A stretch of DNA of 64,000 nt from QGON01 sp963691905 (GCA_963691905.1 OY829894.1:806001-870000), one strand, 5' to 3'; counted from the first letter of the stretch, positions 8,767 through 17,794 are shown. Notes: generated by a model not told the origin, from the sequence alone. Program-made: numbers and translations.

Positions 8767-10413
8767 ATGTCGAAACCTCTAAACCACTTGTGGCAAAATT
8801 CCAGTCTCCTGGCATTCCTGCTTTTCTGCAGTCAGACATCCCTCTCTGACACCGGCCTGGAATATCTCAATCAACTGCGCGCTCAGGCTGGAATGGTTGA
8901 ATTCAGGCACAATAACCCATTGGCCGCTGCTGCAGGCAGTCACGCCTACTATCTCGACATCAACCGTAACGCTACGCCTCCCTATCTATCCATCTCCGCC
9001 CATACCGAGATCAAAGGCAATTCTGGCTTCAGTGGCATCGATCCTGGCCAGAGGGCACTGAATGCGGGCTATGCCCATGAGTTAGTCAAAGAAAACGCCA
9101 CTATCGGCAAGCACGACATTCACGGTGCCATCGACAATCTGATGAGCGCCATCTACCACCGTTTTACCTTCCTCGATTTTGCCGCTGATGAGATCGGCAT
9201 CTCCCTCGAAGGCATTTCACAGGTTTTCAAACTCGGACGCAGCGACCTTCAGCAACTCTGTAACCAGCCCCCTGCGGCTGCCCTCTCCAGTGCCCCGGTA
9301 AACTGTTTGGGCACATCATTGACCCAGCACTATTTCACGCAACTCTGCAATGAGATCCCTCCACACGCACGCTTTCGAAAGCCCTGGCCAGAAGCCTGCC
9401 CCGGAGGCATGTTGTTGAATAACGACTATATGGAGCAGTTTTGCCGACAAACTCCACCGCAAGCAATATTTTCCGGAACCGGTAGATATTACACAATCTG
9501 CCATGGCAACAAACAGATTGAGGCGGAGTGGCTCGAGGCTTTTTGCAGCACACCCCCTGCAGGGGCCAACTACGATCAGAGCGGCGAATACTACGAAATC
9601 TGCGAACCGCTTGTGGGGGTCACAGCAGAGTGGTTCCGGGAGAGCTGCAGATCAACGCCGGATTGGGGACGCTACACTGCCTCCGGCAACTATCTGCAAT
9701 TTTGTGCAAATCCGGTGAAATTGCGTGAGGAGTACGTCGAACAGCTCACCCGATTACGTCAAGGGGAGAACCCGGAGATTGTCCTCTGGCCACCGAAGGA
9801 TGCCGTAAATATCCCTCCCGCATTCTATGCAGAGGAACCCGACCCGCTGCCGGACTATGAGGTATCCGGATATCCGGTCTCAGTCCAAGTCAACCCGGCG
9901 CTGAACGGAGTCCCATCCCTTGAATCCTTTACCCTGCACAAAATCACTGACCAGGGGCTTGAGCGAGTTGAACAGGTTCGACTGATAAATGCACAAAATG
10001 ACCCTAACCAACGTTTTACCCATTGGCAATTCGCACTCTTCCCGCTTCAGCGGCTCGATTGGAACCAGTCATACCTGGCCAATGTAAAACTCAGAGTAAA
10101 TGGTGCTCTACGCATATTGAATTGGTCCTTCACCACTCAGGACCCTGGTGGGGCGCTGATCTACCTGGATCAATCTCCGAATATCATCAGGATAACCCCT
10201 GGAGTGAACTACGCACTCTACTGGCCACCGACTGTTGACCTACCCACCCTACCGGTTCAAGTCAAAGCAACGCACCACCCGAAAATACGTGTCGAACTGA
10301 CCAGTATCGATCTCAATACCCTGCGTGTCCGTATTCAAGGTAAAACCTGTACCCCCGTCACGCTGCAGTTTTCCGGCATCCACAAAATCGATCTTCTGCC
10401 CACCGGCTGTTGA
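8767..10413 (+). CDS. secreted CAP-domain protein with five tandem cysteine-pair repeats
   Basis: 548 residues. A hydrophobic signal-like segment (about 10-25) is followed by a CAP/SCP domain (about 28-150): LEYLNQLRAQAGM, SAHTEIKG, VKENATIG and AIYHRFTFLDFAADEIGISL, including the His/Glu residues typical of the fold. Residues 160-320 hold five repeats of 29-34 residues, each with two cysteines: 165/180, 194/211, 226/245, 260/279 and 294/313. The last copies are nearly regular, as in EWLEAFCSTPPAGANYD. About 220 C-terminal residues look like beta-rich extracellular modules. CAP proteins occur in secretion, adhesion and lipid binding; a role here is not evident. Monocistronic by position, with a REP element just upstream. 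Confidence 0.8.
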   Translation: MSKPLNHLWQNSSLLAFLLFCSQTSLSDTGLEYLNQLRAQAGMVEFRHNNPLAAAAGSHAYYLDINRNATPPYLSISAHTEIKGNSGFSGIDPGQRALNAGYAHELVKENATIGKHDIHGAIDNLMSAIYHRFTFLDFAADEIGISLEGISQVFKLGRSDLQQLCNQPPAAALSSAPVNCLGTSLTQHYFTQLCNEIPPHARFRKPWPEACPGGMLLNNDYMEQFCRQTPPQAIFSGTGRYYTICHGNKQIEAEWLEAFCSTPPAGANYDQSGEYYEICEPLVGVTAEWFRESCRSTPDWGRYTASGNYLQFCANPVKLREEYVEQLTRLRQGENPEIVLWPPKDAVNIPPAFYAEEPDPLPDYEVSGYPVSVQVNPALNGVPSLESFTLHKITDQGLERVEQVRLINAQNDPNQRFTHWQFALFPLQRLDWNQSYLANVKLRVNGALRILNWSFTTQDPGGALIYLDQSPNIIRITPGVNYALYWPPTVDLPTLPVQVKATHHPKIRVELTSIDLNTLRVRIQGKTCTPVTLQFSGIHKIDLLPTGC

Positions 10414-10513
10414 TCGCCACAATTCTTCCGATTCACTCTCACAACAACACCTGCAAGCTATATCCAATCACCACTTGGTCCCATAAGATATTTTTAGTGT
10501 GATAAAAAATCTG

Positions 10514-10541
10514 TTGACATATTAGTTTTTGCTTATATACT
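10514..10541 (+). promoter_or_regulatory. sigma-70 type promoter of the sulfur globule gene
   Basis: Perfect TTGACA at 10514-10519, a 16-base spacer and TATACT at 10536-10541, about 70 bases before the start codon. The flanking sequence (spacer TTAGTTTTTGCTTA, downstream ATCGAGTCACT) is closely similar to the promoter of the small gene at 11206. Confidence 0.65.
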
Positions 10542-10609
10542 TATCCCATCGAGTCACTACGACCGAAAACAAAATCAACCGACTTTTTACCAGTTACAGG
10601 AATACAATC

Positions 10610-10891
10610 ATGAAAAAAATTATCGCTATTGCCGCTCTGATCGCCTCCACCCAGGCCAATGCTTTCTGGGGTTTCAACGACAACGGCTACAACGACGGCA
10701 TGTTCGACGGTTTTGGTGACGGCGACATGGCTTTCAACATGCGCTTCTCAGGCAATGCCCGCTCCAGCGCCCACACCAGCGCTCGTGGCTACGGCTATGA
10801 TGCCCCCTACTACTATGGTTATGCACCTTACGGCGCTCCCTACGCACCTGTTGCCCCGGTTGCCCCCACTGCACCGAAAGCCGCCAAGTAA
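10610..10891 (+). CDS. sulfur globule family protein
   Basis: A 93-residue exported, low-complexity protein. Signal peptide MKKIIAIAALIASTQANA, then the mature start FWGFNDNGYNDGMFDGFGDG, a Gly/Asn/Asp/Phe-rich centre, a Tyr-rich run (YDAPYYYGYAPYGAPYAP) and a Pro/Ala tail (VAPVAPTAPKAAK). This composition and the FWG-type mature N-terminus match sulfur globule envelope proteins of purple sulfur bacteria and related sulfur oxidisers, which coat elemental sulfur stored in periplasmic compartments. A good promoter and a strong terminator frame it as a single-gene, probably highly expressed unit. It is the clearest sign of sulfur oxidation in the window. Confidence 0.85.
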   Translation: MKKIIAIAALIASTQANAFWGFNDNGYNDGMFDGFGDGDMAFNMRFSGNARSSAHTSARGYGYDAPYYYGYAPYGAPYAPVAPVAPTAPKAAK

Positions 10892-10912
10892 TTCAGGCCA
10901 AGCCTGATCAGG

Positions 10913-10946
10913 AAAAAGCCAGCCTTCGGGCTGGCTTTTTTTGTTT
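10913..10946 (+). terminator. Rho-independent terminator of the sulfur globule gene
   Basis: Stem AAAAAGCCAGCC / GGCTGGCTTTTT with a UUCG tetraloop, followed by more T. Begins 21 bases after the stop codon. The 166 bases between it and the next promoter hold nothing recognisable and are AT-rich. Confidence 0.93.
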
Positions 10947-11112
10947 TAAGGGATTGTAAACCCGACCCACCTCCACAATACCCAGCCTGTTAATCACCTG
11001 ATGACATACCATGCCAGGTGGTTAATAACTAATAAAACAACAACTTATTTACTTCATTTCTCATATTAATAAATTTCGGGGAAATTAGTTTAGAACCATT
11101 CCAAAATAATAG

Positions 11113-11142
11113 TTGACAGTTTTAGTTGGTTTTTGCTCTAAT
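11113..11142 (+). promoter_or_regulatory. sigma-70 type promoter of the 63-residue gene
   Basis: TTGACA at 11113-11118, 18-base spacer, TCTAAT at 11137-11142. The spacer (TTTTAGTTGGTTTTTGCT) and downstream bases (CAGATCACT) resemble the sulfur globule promoter 600 bases upstream, suggesting common ancestry or shared control. Confidence 0.6.
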
Positions 11143-11205
11143 CCTTACCAGATCACTTGGTTATTATTTTACGCATACACAACGCTCATTTTCAGGAGGC
11201 TTGAA

Positions 11206-11397
11206 ATGGCAAAGATTCGCAGAGCAATCAAGGTTTGGGGCGCGCAGATGGAAGACGGTTCCATGGTAACCAATGACGATCCGCAAATCGTCTCCGTTAC
11301 CATCCACCCCGATGGATCAGTACATACCCTGGATCCAACAGGCAAAGACGCTGTTGTCGAGGGCACATGGGTCACTTACAACCCTCGCTTTAACTGA
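11206..11397 (+). CDS. conserved-looking small protein of unknown function (63 aa)
   Basis: Not recognised as a named family. The start at 11206 follows AGGAGG by six bases, a near-ideal ribosome binding site. The protein starts MAKIRRAIKVWGAQMEDGSM and has short beta-like segments (PQIVSVTIHPDGSVHTLD, VVEGTWVTYNPRF); it has no cysteine, no signal peptide and no membrane segment, so it is probably a small cytosolic beta protein. The strong RBS, own promoter and own terminator argue for a well-expressed real gene. Its promoter similarity to the sulfur globule gene hints at a common regulation. Confidence 0.75.
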   Translation: MAKIRRAIKVWGAQMEDGSMVTNDDPQIVSVTIHPDGSVHTLDPTGKDAVVEGTWVTYNPRFN

Positions 11398-11531
11398 TTT
11401 TTAAGTAGGGCAGTTACCCGTAGAGAATTGGGTAACATGAGAGAATAATATAATTTACATGAAAATATATACTCAACTTCATGTTTTTATAATAAATAAT
11501 AAGACTAGCGCTAAAACGACCTCCATCTAGT

Positions 11532-11562
11532 CGCCTCTCAAATAGAGAGGCGGCTTTTTTTT
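11532..11562 (+). terminator. Rho-independent terminator
   Basis: Stem CGCCTCTC / GAGAGGCG with AAATA loop, then GC and eight T. Placed about 135 bases after the 63-residue gene. Confidence 0.85.
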
Positions 11563-11587
11563 GGCGGAAAAGTAACCCATTCAGTGA

Positions 11588-11619
11588 TTGCCTGATCCGC
11601 TGCACTTGATCAGGCCTAC
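11588..11619 (-). repeat. GTAG-headed REP palindrome (reverse orientation)
   Basis: Reverse complement reads GTAGGCCTGATCAAGTGC then AGCGGATCAGGCAA, nearly identical to the copy at 8724. It lies between the terminator above and the end of arsM. Confidence 0.7.
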
Positions 11620-11638
11620 GATGTGGTTCTTTTCGCGA

Positions 11639-12694
11639 TTAACAGCAACTGCCTCCCGCTGGTTCTTCTTCACCCTGCCCTGCCTGCTTGAAGGGCAAAC
11701 TACTGCCACAATCATCGAAGATGCCGTAGTGGGTATCCCAATTCCCATAGAATTCAAAGTATTCACTGAAGCGGGTTTCATTCAGCATTCGGTAGGTATT
11801 GCCACAAACCAGAAACATTCTCCCCTTCTCGATGAAATGGTGGTCGTCCAGCGCGAAGGTCTGCTCGCTCTCCGGGATACCCCCTTTATAGACAACTGCC
11901 TGTCCGTAGTCCTCGCAGGCCGGTTCCAACCCGTCCAGCTTGAACAGCCGATAGGTCGCTGAGTAGAAACCGATGTAGCCGATCTTCTCTTCGATCTCCG
12001 GATTATCAATGGTGATCGGGCGATCCTCCACCAAGCGGGGATCAGCAAATCCCGCTTTTTTCGCCAGATTCTGAAAATCGTTCCAGTAGAGCGCGCCACT
12101 CAGACACTCGCCGTAGAGTACAGGGTCGGAAATAAGATGCTCAGGCACCCGCCGGTCGGAGTAAACATCGGAAAAATAGAGCTCACCACCTGGCTTGAGC
12201 AGGCGATAAGCCTCCCGTAAAACGGCCTCCTTGTCGGGAGAGAGGTTGATGACACAGTTGGAGACAATGATGTCGAAACTGCTCTCTTCCAGACCCAACT
12301 CATCCAATTTCTCGATGTAGCCCTTGCGGAATTCCACATTGCTTTTGGCATAACCAAAACGGTCACGATGCCACTCGATATGGCGATTGGCGACTTCGAG
12401 TTGCTCATCGGTCATATCCACACCAAGGACGTACCCGGACTCCCCGACCATCTGTGCCAGCGCATAGCAATCCCGCCCAGAGCCACTTCCCAGATCGAGA
12501 ATCCTCGTTCCTTCAAGCAGTTGAGGGCTCACCAGACCGCAGCCATAGTAGCGGGCCAAAACCTCATCGTGAATATTTGACAGTGCATCGCGCAGATAGC
12601 CAGGCATCTCAGCGTCTGTGCAGCAGGCATTGGTCTGGAGGTCTCCAGAGTGCTGCAGCACCTGTCCGTAATACTCTTTAACCGTATCTTTCAT
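11639..12694 (-). CDS. arsM: arsenite S-adenosylmethionine methyltransferase ArsM
   Basis: Methylates trivalent arsenic with SAM to methylated, partly volatile species. The 351-residue protein (ATG at 12694, MKDTVKEYYG) shows motif I DLGSGSGRDCYALA (67-80), GVDMTDEQLEVA, and the cysteines expected of ArsM: C24/C25 (NACCTDAEM), C147 (VSNCVINLSPDK) and C197 (YGECLSGALYW). The C-terminus ends GGSCC, an extra vicinal cysteine pair often seen in this family. Length fits the longer prokaryotic/algal ArsM. No arsR or ars pump gene is adjacent; the upstream neighbour is a divergent efflux operon. Confidence 0.92.
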   Translation of the reverse strand: MKDTVKEYYGQVLQHSGDLQTNACCTDAEMPGYLRDALSNIHDEVLARYYGCGLVSPQLLEGTRILDLGSGSGRDCYALAQMVGESGYVLGVDMTDEQLEVANRHIEWHRDRFGYAKSNVEFRKGYIEKLDELGLEESSFDIIVSNCVINLSPDKEAVLREAYRLLKPGGELYFSDVYSDRRVPEHLISDPVLYGECLSGALYWNDFQNLAKKAGFADPRLVEDRPITIDNPEIEEKIGYIGFYSATYRLFKLDGLEPACEDYGQAVVYKGGIPESEQTFALDDHHFIEKGRMFLVCGNTYRMLNETRFSEYFEFYGNWDTHYGIFDDCGSSLPFKQAGQGEEEPAGGSCC

Positions 12695-13005
12695 CTCTCT
12701 CAGATCTCTTTTGCTGGTGTGACAGCCCGCTGGAAAAGCGGTTTGCCAACACACACTATTATGAAATTAATCCTAAGTCGACAGAAGTTACCGCGTAATT
12801 CTCATGATTATGTTTCTCGAGGCCCATACTAGTTTCTGGCTAAACGCTGGAAGCCGACAAGGCCACATCTGTCCTTGATTAAATCTGTCAGAATCCCTCT
12901 TTTCGACCCTATTTCCTCTCGTAGCTGGTACGTTTTTCGCGCACCACCGGTTGTACCCACGATTGACAGCTAGTTCCTGGTCATCTATCTTCTTGAGGAA
13001 TATTA
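12695..13005. other. intergenic region between divergent arsM and efflux operon
   Basis: About 310 bases carrying the promoter of arsM (leftward, not assigned with confidence) and that of the tetR-led operon (rightward, annotated separately). No ORF or RNA gene is visible in the middle. Confidence 0.6.
12963..12991 (+). promoter_or_regulatory. promoter of the tetR-adaptor-RND operon
   Basis: TTGACA at 12963-12968, 17-base spacer, TATCTT at 12986-12991. GAGGAA at 12994-12999 and the palindrome at 13003-13020 follow directly. Confidence 0.6.
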
Positions 13006-13020
13006 ATGAACGTTAATTAA
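13003..13020. promoter_or_regulatory. probable TetR operator, TTAATGAACGTTAATTAA
   Basis: An 18-base near-palindrome centred on AACGTT (one mismatched pair), beginning about a dozen bases after the -10 element. A repressor here would block the operon, so autoregulation by the TetR protein just downstream is the natural reading. Confidence 0.55.
13006..13020 (+). other. five-codon minigene ATG-AAC-GTT-AAT-TAA overlapping the tetR start
   Basis: GAGGAA sits six bases before this ATG; the frame encodes Met-Asn-Val-Asn and its TAA shares an A with the tetR start (TAATG). It could couple tetR translation to termination on the minigene. It may also be chance, since the same bases form the operator. 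Confidence 0.35.
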
Positions 13021-13625
13021 TGCTGTATGGGAAAATATCTGTGAGCAATACAAGAACTGCCATCCTGGAAGCCGCAATCCTTCTATTCTCTAAACGAGGG
13101 TATGAAGGTGTTTCCATGCGCAATATCGCATGTGCAGTGAACATCAGCACCCCTGCTTTATACAACCATTTCAAGGATAAACAGTCGCTCTATATTGCAG
13201 TTATTACCGATACTTTCAAAAATAAATCAGAACTGTTACTGCAAGCATTGACTGGGCAGGATAAACCAATACTACGCCTGCAGAACTTCATCACACGATT
13301 AAGCGAAGTGTTGCATGATGGCCCCGATTTTCATCGCCTGATGCAGCGCGAATTATTAGATGGCGATGAAAAGCGACTACGCTATCTGGCACAGGAAGTT
13401 TTTGGATATTCATTCCAGCACCTGATGAATCTGTTGATTGAATTAAAGCCCGATTGTGACGCACATAGTCTCTCAGTCATCATCATTGGCATGGTGCAAA
13501 AACCTTATGAGCTTAATCCATTGGATCGTTTCTTCCCTGGCAGTCAACCGACACACAACACGCCTGCTTACATTACCAAACAGGTAATGGCTGTGGTAAC
13601 CGCATATTTGGGAGATAGGCCATGA
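13020..13625 (+). CDS. TetR/AcrR family repressor of the adjacent RND pump
   Basis: 201 residues. The N-terminal helix-turn-helix is clear: AILEAAILLFSKRGYEGVSM, RNIACAVNISTPALYNHF, KDKQSLYIAV. The ligand domain is divergent, as usual. Start at 13020 lies in the TAATG overlap; GTG at 13041 (VSNTRTAILE) would also preserve the whole HTH and cannot be excluded. The gene overlaps the adaptor gene by four bases, so all three genes are probably cotranscribed and the repressor is local. Confidence 0.85.
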   Translation: MLYGKISVSNTRTAILEAAILLFSKRGYEGVSMRNIACAVNISTPALYNHFKDKQSLYIAVITDTFKNKSELLLQALTGQDKPILRLQNFITRLSEVLHDGPDFHRLMQRELLDGDEKRLRYLAQEVFGYSFQHLMNLLIELKPDCDAHSLSVIIIGMVQKPYELNPLDRFFPGSQPTHNTPAYITKQVMAVVTAYLGDRP

Positions 13626-14689
13626 ATCATTTTTTCCTGGGTTCGGCATGGCTACTGCTTACTCTCAGCACCTTGGTATCTGCAGCCCCTCCTGAAGATA
13701 TACCACCACCTCAGGCCACTCCGGTCACCATGACCAGAGCCGTCCAGACAACCATGATTTCCACAACCATGGTTCGAGGAGAGGTTGAAAGCCCCAGTAC
13801 ACCCCATATCGCAGCCAAGGTCTCTGCGGAAGTTGACAGTATCAAAGTGGATGAAGGTATGCAGGTGCATTCGGGACAACTGCTGGCAGCGCTTGACGAT
13901 GAGACATTTAAGATTTCCGCAGAGATCGCCAGCGCCGAAATCCAACGTCTACAGATCCTGATTGAAAATCAACAACGCATTCTGAAACGCAACAAAGAGC
14001 TGTTCGGTAAAAATCTGACTTCACAATCAGTTCTGGATGATGCGCTAACAGCCCTGAAACAGTCCCAGGCAGAATTGATCGGCACCAGAGCCAGACTCAA
14101 AGAGGTTCGCTATCAACTATCCCATACCAGAGTAACCAGTCCAGTCGATGGCATCATTCAACAACGGACGGTCTCCAGGGGTGATTACGTCAAACCTGGT
14201 ACCCTGCTGTTTCAAATCGCATCGACCGACACTTTGCGCGCTCGCCTCTATTTCCCGGAGACGTTGGCCGCATCGGTCTATTTGGGCATGAAGGTAGAGT
14301 TAATCCAAGGTGGAAAAACCGTAACCGGCAAAGTGACTCACATACGCCCCATGCTGGAAGATAGTAATCGAGCGTTACATGCACTGGCTGATTTTCAAAA
14401 CGAGGGCAACTGGAAACCCGGCTCCAGCATTATTGCCAGGGTAATACTTAATGAGCATACACAGGCGGTGGCCGTGCCAGAAAAAGCACTGGTACGCCGT
14501 CCAGCAGGTATGGTGCTGTATCGGATAAACGGCGACGCAGTGACGGAGCAGGTCGTCACGACAGGTTTGAAACAAGGAGATCTGATTGAAGTGACGTCGG
14601 GTATTAGTGCAGGGGATTCTATCGTACTGGATGGCGCCGCCTGGCTGACTGATGGTGCAAGAGTGGAAATTCAGGAAAGCGGACAATGA
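13622..14689 (+). CDS. RND efflux periplasmic adaptor (membrane fusion) subunit
   Basis: 355 residues with an N-terminal signal peptide (ending STLVSA), lipoyl-like half motifs (AAKVSAEVDSIKVDEGMQV and VTSPVDGIIQQRTVSRGDYV) around an alpha-helical hairpin (about 85-150), and beta-barrel/membrane-proximal regions (LVRRPAGMVLYRINGDAV). It bridges an inner-membrane RND pump to an outer-membrane channel. No lipobox cysteine, so it is probably not a lipoprotein. It overlaps both neighbours by four bases (ATGA). No TolC-like gene is present in the window. Confidence 0.9.
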   Translation: MNHFFLGSAWLLLTLSTLVSAAPPEDIPPPQATPVTMTRAVQTTMISTTMVRGEVESPSTPHIAAKVSAEVDSIKVDEGMQVHSGQLLAALDDETFKISAEIASAEIQRLQILIENQQRILKRNKELFGKNLTSQSVLDDALTALKQSQAELIGTRARLKEVRYQLSHTRVTSPVDGIIQQRTVSRGDYVKPGTLLFQIASTDTLRARLYFPETLAASVYLGMKVELIQGGKTVTGKVTHIRPMLEDSNRALHALADFQNEGNWKPGSSIIARVILNEHTQAVAVPEKALVRRPAGMVLYRINGDAVTEQVVTTGLKQGDLIEVTSGISAGDSIVLDGAAWLTDGARVEIQESGQ

Positions 14690-17600
14690 ACCTGCCGGCT
14701 TTCTCCATAAAGAACCATGTGCTGACCTATATGCTCAGCCTGGTGCTGATCCTCTTTGGCGTGATCAGTTATAACCGTATAGGCGTTGACCAACTGCCAG
14801 AAATAGAATTTCCCATGCTCTCTGTATCTACGGTATTGCCAGGCGGAGATCCCTCCATTATCGATGCATCTGTGACCAATATCATCGAATCCGCAGTAAA
14901 CAGCATTTCAGGTATCGAAACCATTCAATCCTCATCATTGGCAGGGGTATCCGTAGTAGTTGTTCAGTTCGATCTGTCAAAAGACATTGATACAGCATTT
15001 AACGAGATGCAGGCAAAAATCAATGAGGTAATACGCCTGTTGCCCAATGATACTGAAACACCCATCGTCAAAAAGGTGGAGGTTGGCGGAACCCCTGTCA
15101 TGTGGCTGTCATTGCAGGGAGATCGCACCCTGCAGCAGTTGAATCTCTATGCCAAAAACATCATCAAGAAGCGGCTTGAAACGGTGAGTGGCGTAGGTAA
15201 TGTGTTGATCGCGGGAGAGCGTGAACGCACCGTGCGGATCAATCTGGATATCCATCGCATGGCCGGACTTGGTATCGCAGTAGATGATGTGATTGGCGCA
15301 TTTCAACGTGAGCACATCAAGTTGCCTGGCGGCTTCGTGGTCAGCTCGGATCGTGAACAACAACTCAAGCTGGACCTTGAGTACCATGATCTGCATGCGC
15401 TGAAAAATCTCATCGTCAGCTATCGTGATCATTTGCCGGTTTATCTGCATGAGGTTGCTGATATCGAAGATGGGCTGGAGGATTTCAGACGATTTGCCAG
15501 CTATAACGGTACGCCTACTGTTGGACTGGGACTGATCAAAATATCCGGCGCCAATACGGTAGCCATTATCGAAGAAGTTAAACACAGACTTGACGGCGAT
15601 ATCCTGCCGCAGCTCCCGCCTGGTATGAAACTGACGATAGTCGTGGATGATGCAGATCTGATAACAGCTATCGTTGAAGGGTTAAAGACGCATCTTTTCG
15701 AAGGTACTCTGCTGGCGGCACTGGTGGTCTGGTTATTTCTAAAGAGTATGCGCTCCACCCTGATTGTAGCCACGGCTATTCCTGTCTCGCTACTGGGTGC
15801 TGTTGCTGCCATTTACTTCGCGGGCTACACCTTCAATACAATGACCATGCTGGGACTACTCCTGCTCATCGGGGTAGTGGTTGATGATGCCATTGTAGTT
15901 TTGGAAAACATCTTCCGGCATATGACGAAAGATCCTGACACCGCACCAGAGGTACATGCGATTCAAGGCGCCAGTCAGGTCATGTTTGCCATACTGGCCG
16001 CCACCTTTACCCTGGTTTCCCTATTCGGTGCGGTGGTATTCATGGAAGGAATCATTGGCCGATTTATCGGTTCCTTTGCGGTTGTGGTGGTTTTTGGAGT
16101 CATGGTTTCTCTGTTTGTATCGGTTACACTCACGCCCATGCTGTGCGCTAAATACCTGCGCGTCAAAACGAACCATGGTTTGATCTACCGCGTACTGGAA
16201 TCCATATTTCAAGGCATGGAGCGCCTGTACAAAGCAGTACTCGGTTTTGCAGTCCACCAACGCCTGCTGGTTATAGTGCTGGCGGCCTCGACCGTTTATG
16301 CAAGCGGATGGTTCATGGGACAGTTAGGCAAGGGGTTTATGCCGGAAGAAGATCAGGCTCGCTTTATCGTCTCTTTAAAGACGCCCCTGGGATCCAGTAT
16401 TGAATATACCCGTGATCGACTTCACCGTGTCGAGAACATCCTGAAACAATATGATGAAATTTACGGCCTGTTCAGCACCATTGGAACCGGTGACAGAGGC
16501 CAGGTTAATCAGGGTGAAATCTATGTCAGTCTGATACCCAGGGAACAGAGGAAATTACATCAGACCAAAATCATTGAAAAGGTGCGGGTAGACCTTGCCA
16601 AAATACCGGGCGTTAAAGCCTTTGCTGCTCCAGTCCCTATAGTTGGTGGGCAACGCGGCGAGCCACTCCAGTTTGTACTCAAGGGGCCAAACCTGGAAAA
16701 GGTAGCTGCGCTATCAACAAAATTAACCAACAGGTTACAACAAATCCCGGTCATTGGACCGCTGGACACGGATCTGCAACTGGAGATGCCCGAACTCAAA
16801 CTCATTCCTGATCGTGAAAAAACCAGAGATGCGGGACTGGACGCCTTGACCGTCGGCAATGCGCTAAGGGTATTAGTCGGTGGCCTGGATGTTGCCAAAT
16901 ATAATGACGAACCAGGCGATGGTGAGCGTTACGACATCCGCCTAAAGACAGCACCTGGCACCATGACCTATGAAGGTGAGTTGCAACAGGTCTATCTGCG
17001 CAATCAATCCGGCCAGCTGGTCAGACTGGATAGCGTGGCGCAATTTGAATCTGGACTGGGTCCTGCCACCATAGGTCGATACAATCTGCAATATGCGGCT
17101 ACTTTCTTTGCCACACCCACGATACCGGAAGGTGATGCTTCAGTCATTGTATTAAATGAAGCGAAAAAACTACTCCCCACAGGCTATCAGGTAGAATTGA
17201 TTGGCCGCGCCAAAGAGTTCAGTAAAACGGTGGGCTATATCATGTTTGCTTTTGCCACAGGATTGATCCTGGTTTACATGACACTGGCCAGTCAGTTTAA
17301 CTCATTCATACAGCCTCTGATCGTCATGGTTGCTCAACCCCTTGCCATTATTGGTGGCATATTTGGACTCTGGCTAGCCGGGCATTCACTGAACATCTAT
17401 TCCATGATCGGTTTGGTACTACTGGTTGGTCTGGTGGCAAAAAACTCTATACTGCTCATCGACCTGACCAATCAGATGCGGGCACAGGGCAAGCCAATCA
17501 ACGAGGCCTTACTGGAAGCCTGCCCCATAAGACTGAGACCTGTACTGATGACATCGCTGACAGTGATTCTTTCCATGATCCCGGCAGCTATGGGCATAGG

Positions 17601-17772
17601 TGCCGGCGCAGATACCAATGCACCACTTGCTGTGGCTGTAATTGGCGGCATGGTCAGTTCAACACTGTTGACCCTGATCGTCGTGCCTGCAGTTTATTCA
17701 CTGGTGGAAAATGGTTTAGAACGGATACGGCATCAGATGCATAAAAAACCACAACCGGAGCAGACATCCTAG
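14686..17772 (+). CDS. RND-family efflux transporter, inner-membrane pump (AcrB-like)
   Basis: 1028 residues, the full RND length: N-terminal TM1, a large porter loop, six TM helices, a second loop and five more. Proton-relay aspartates are both present in TM4 (GVVVDDAIVVLEN), and the TM10 lysine is in GLVAKNSILLIDLTNQ. Porter-domain text such as PGGDPSIIDASVTNIIESAV is typical of HAE-1 pumps. Substrate is not readable from sequence; multidrug or envelope-stress export under the local TetR is likely. Confidence 0.92.
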   Translation: MNLPAFSIKNHVLTYMLSLVLILFGVISYNRIGVDQLPEIEFPMLSVSTVLPGGDPSIIDASVTNIIESAVNSISGIETIQSSSLAGVSVVVVQFDLSKDIDTAFNEMQAKINEVIRLLPNDTETPIVKKVEVGGTPVMWLSLQGDRTLQQLNLYAKNIIKKRLETVSGVGNVLIAGERERTVRINLDIHRMAGLGIAVDDVIGAFQREHIKLPGGFVVSSDREQQLKLDLEYHDLHALKNLIVSYRDHLPVYLHEVADIEDGLEDFRRFASYNGTPTVGLGLIKISGANTVAIIEEVKHRLDGDILPQLPPGMKLTIVVDDADLITAIVEGLKTHLFEGTLLAALVVWLFLKSMRSTLIVATAIPVSLLGAVAAIYFAGYTFNTMTMLGLLLLIGVVVDDAIVVLENIFRHMTKDPDTAPEVHAIQGASQVMFAILAATFTLVSLFGAVVFMEGIIGRFIGSFAVVVVFGVMVSLFVSVTLTPMLCAKYLRVKTNHGLIYRVLESIFQGMERLYKAVLGFAVHQRLLVIVLAASTVYASGWFMGQLGKGFMPEEDQARFIVSLKTPLGSSIEYTRDRLHRVENILKQYDEIYGLFSTIGTGDRGQVNQGEIYVSLIPREQRKLHQTKIIEKVRVDLAKIPGVKAFAAPVPIVGGQRGEPLQFVLKGPNLEKVAALSTKLTNRLQQIPVIGPLDTDLQLEMPELKLIPDREKTRDAGLDALTVGNALRVLVGGLDVAKYNDEPGDGERYDIRLKTAPGTMTYEGELQQVYLRNQSGQLVRLDSVAQFESGLGPATIGRYNLQYAATFFATPTIPEGDASVIVLNEAKKLLPTGYQVELIGRAKEFSKTVGYIMFAFATGLILVYMTLASQFNSFIQPLIVMVAQPLAIIGGIFGLWLAGHSLNIYSMIGLVLLVGLVAKNSILLIDLTNQMRAQGKPINEALLEACPIRLRPVLMTSLTVILSMIPAAMGIGAGADTNAPLAVAVIGGMVSSTLLTLIVVPAVYSLVENGLERIRHQMHKKPQPEQTS

Positions 17773-17794
17773 TGCTCCTTCAATAAATAAAATC

